A DNA stretch of 64,000 nucleotides from Archivesica marissinica (Eukaryota; Mollusca; Bivalvia; Venerida; Vesicomyidae), in assembly GCA_014843695.1 (NCBI GenBank), contig CM026386.1, positions 86,357,111-86,421,110 of the forward strand, given 5' to 3'. Below the pieces are notes generated by a model that saw nothing but the letters and a program-made list of their open reading frames with translations, was not told the DNA's origin and ran no database searches. Both the position numbers and the translations under genes were made by a program. Shown in pieces: positions 63,867-64,000 of this stretch (position 1 is the stretch's first letter; the number at the start of each line of letters is the position of its first letter).

Positions 63867-64000
63867 CTGAAAGAAAATACATATACGAGGTTCTAGCAAG
63901 GTATTTGGAAGACATGAAGATCTTGACAATTAAAACGAAGTGCAAAGTGGACTACAACATATAACTCCATGAGCAGGATTATAAACAAAGAGAGGCATGA

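Overview
The window looks like nuclear DNA from an invertebrate animal. It is AT-rich, has spliced Ig and FN3 domain exons, carries three kinds of LINE fragment and at least two tRNA-derived SINE families, and is loaded with minisatellites. A lophotrochozoan, most likely a bivalve mollusc, would fit, but the sequence does not prove this and no species is named. No bacterial-type operon or CRISPR array is present.

Layout. Positions 1-16033 are a 37-bp satellite (about 430 units) with higher-order duplications. A 1000-base run of N (16034-17033) is followed by a 61-bp satellite to about 23017 (about 98 units). From 23328 to about 26970 lies a transposon graveyard. It holds two head-to-tail tRNA-derived SINE copies, a LINE with its endonuclease part inverted relative to its RT/RNase H part, another SINE inserted in that LINE, and a hAT-like terminus. 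From 26973 to 36298 the DNA is AT-rich and mostly featureless, with one 5'-truncated LINE (29365-30290, minus strand).

From 63866 down to 36299 (minus strand) runs part of one large gene. Ten exons can be defined by splice sites, reading frame and domain content. In transcript order they encode a V-type Ig domain, an Ig domain split over two exons, three C2-type Ig domains, an I/C2-type Ig domain, a cysteine-less Ig-like domain and two FN3 domains. Every domain boundary is in phase 1 and the split Ig has an internal phase-0 intron, so all ten exons join in one frame. The signal peptide lies beyond position 64000. No transmembrane or cytoplasmic exon was recognised to the left. The architecture is that of a cell-surface adhesion or recognition protein (nephrin/SYG-2/echinoid-like arrangement), but no orthology is claimed.

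The introns are filled with unrelated tandem arrays (unit lengths 34, 53, 47, 75, 60, 103, 48, 33 and 20 bp). Two arrays run right up to a splice acceptor, and one is built from a duplicated exon end with its splice donor. The introns also carry a SINE and a 5'-truncated RTE-like LINE. Many long open frames in the window are artefacts of tandem repeats whose unit is a multiple of three.
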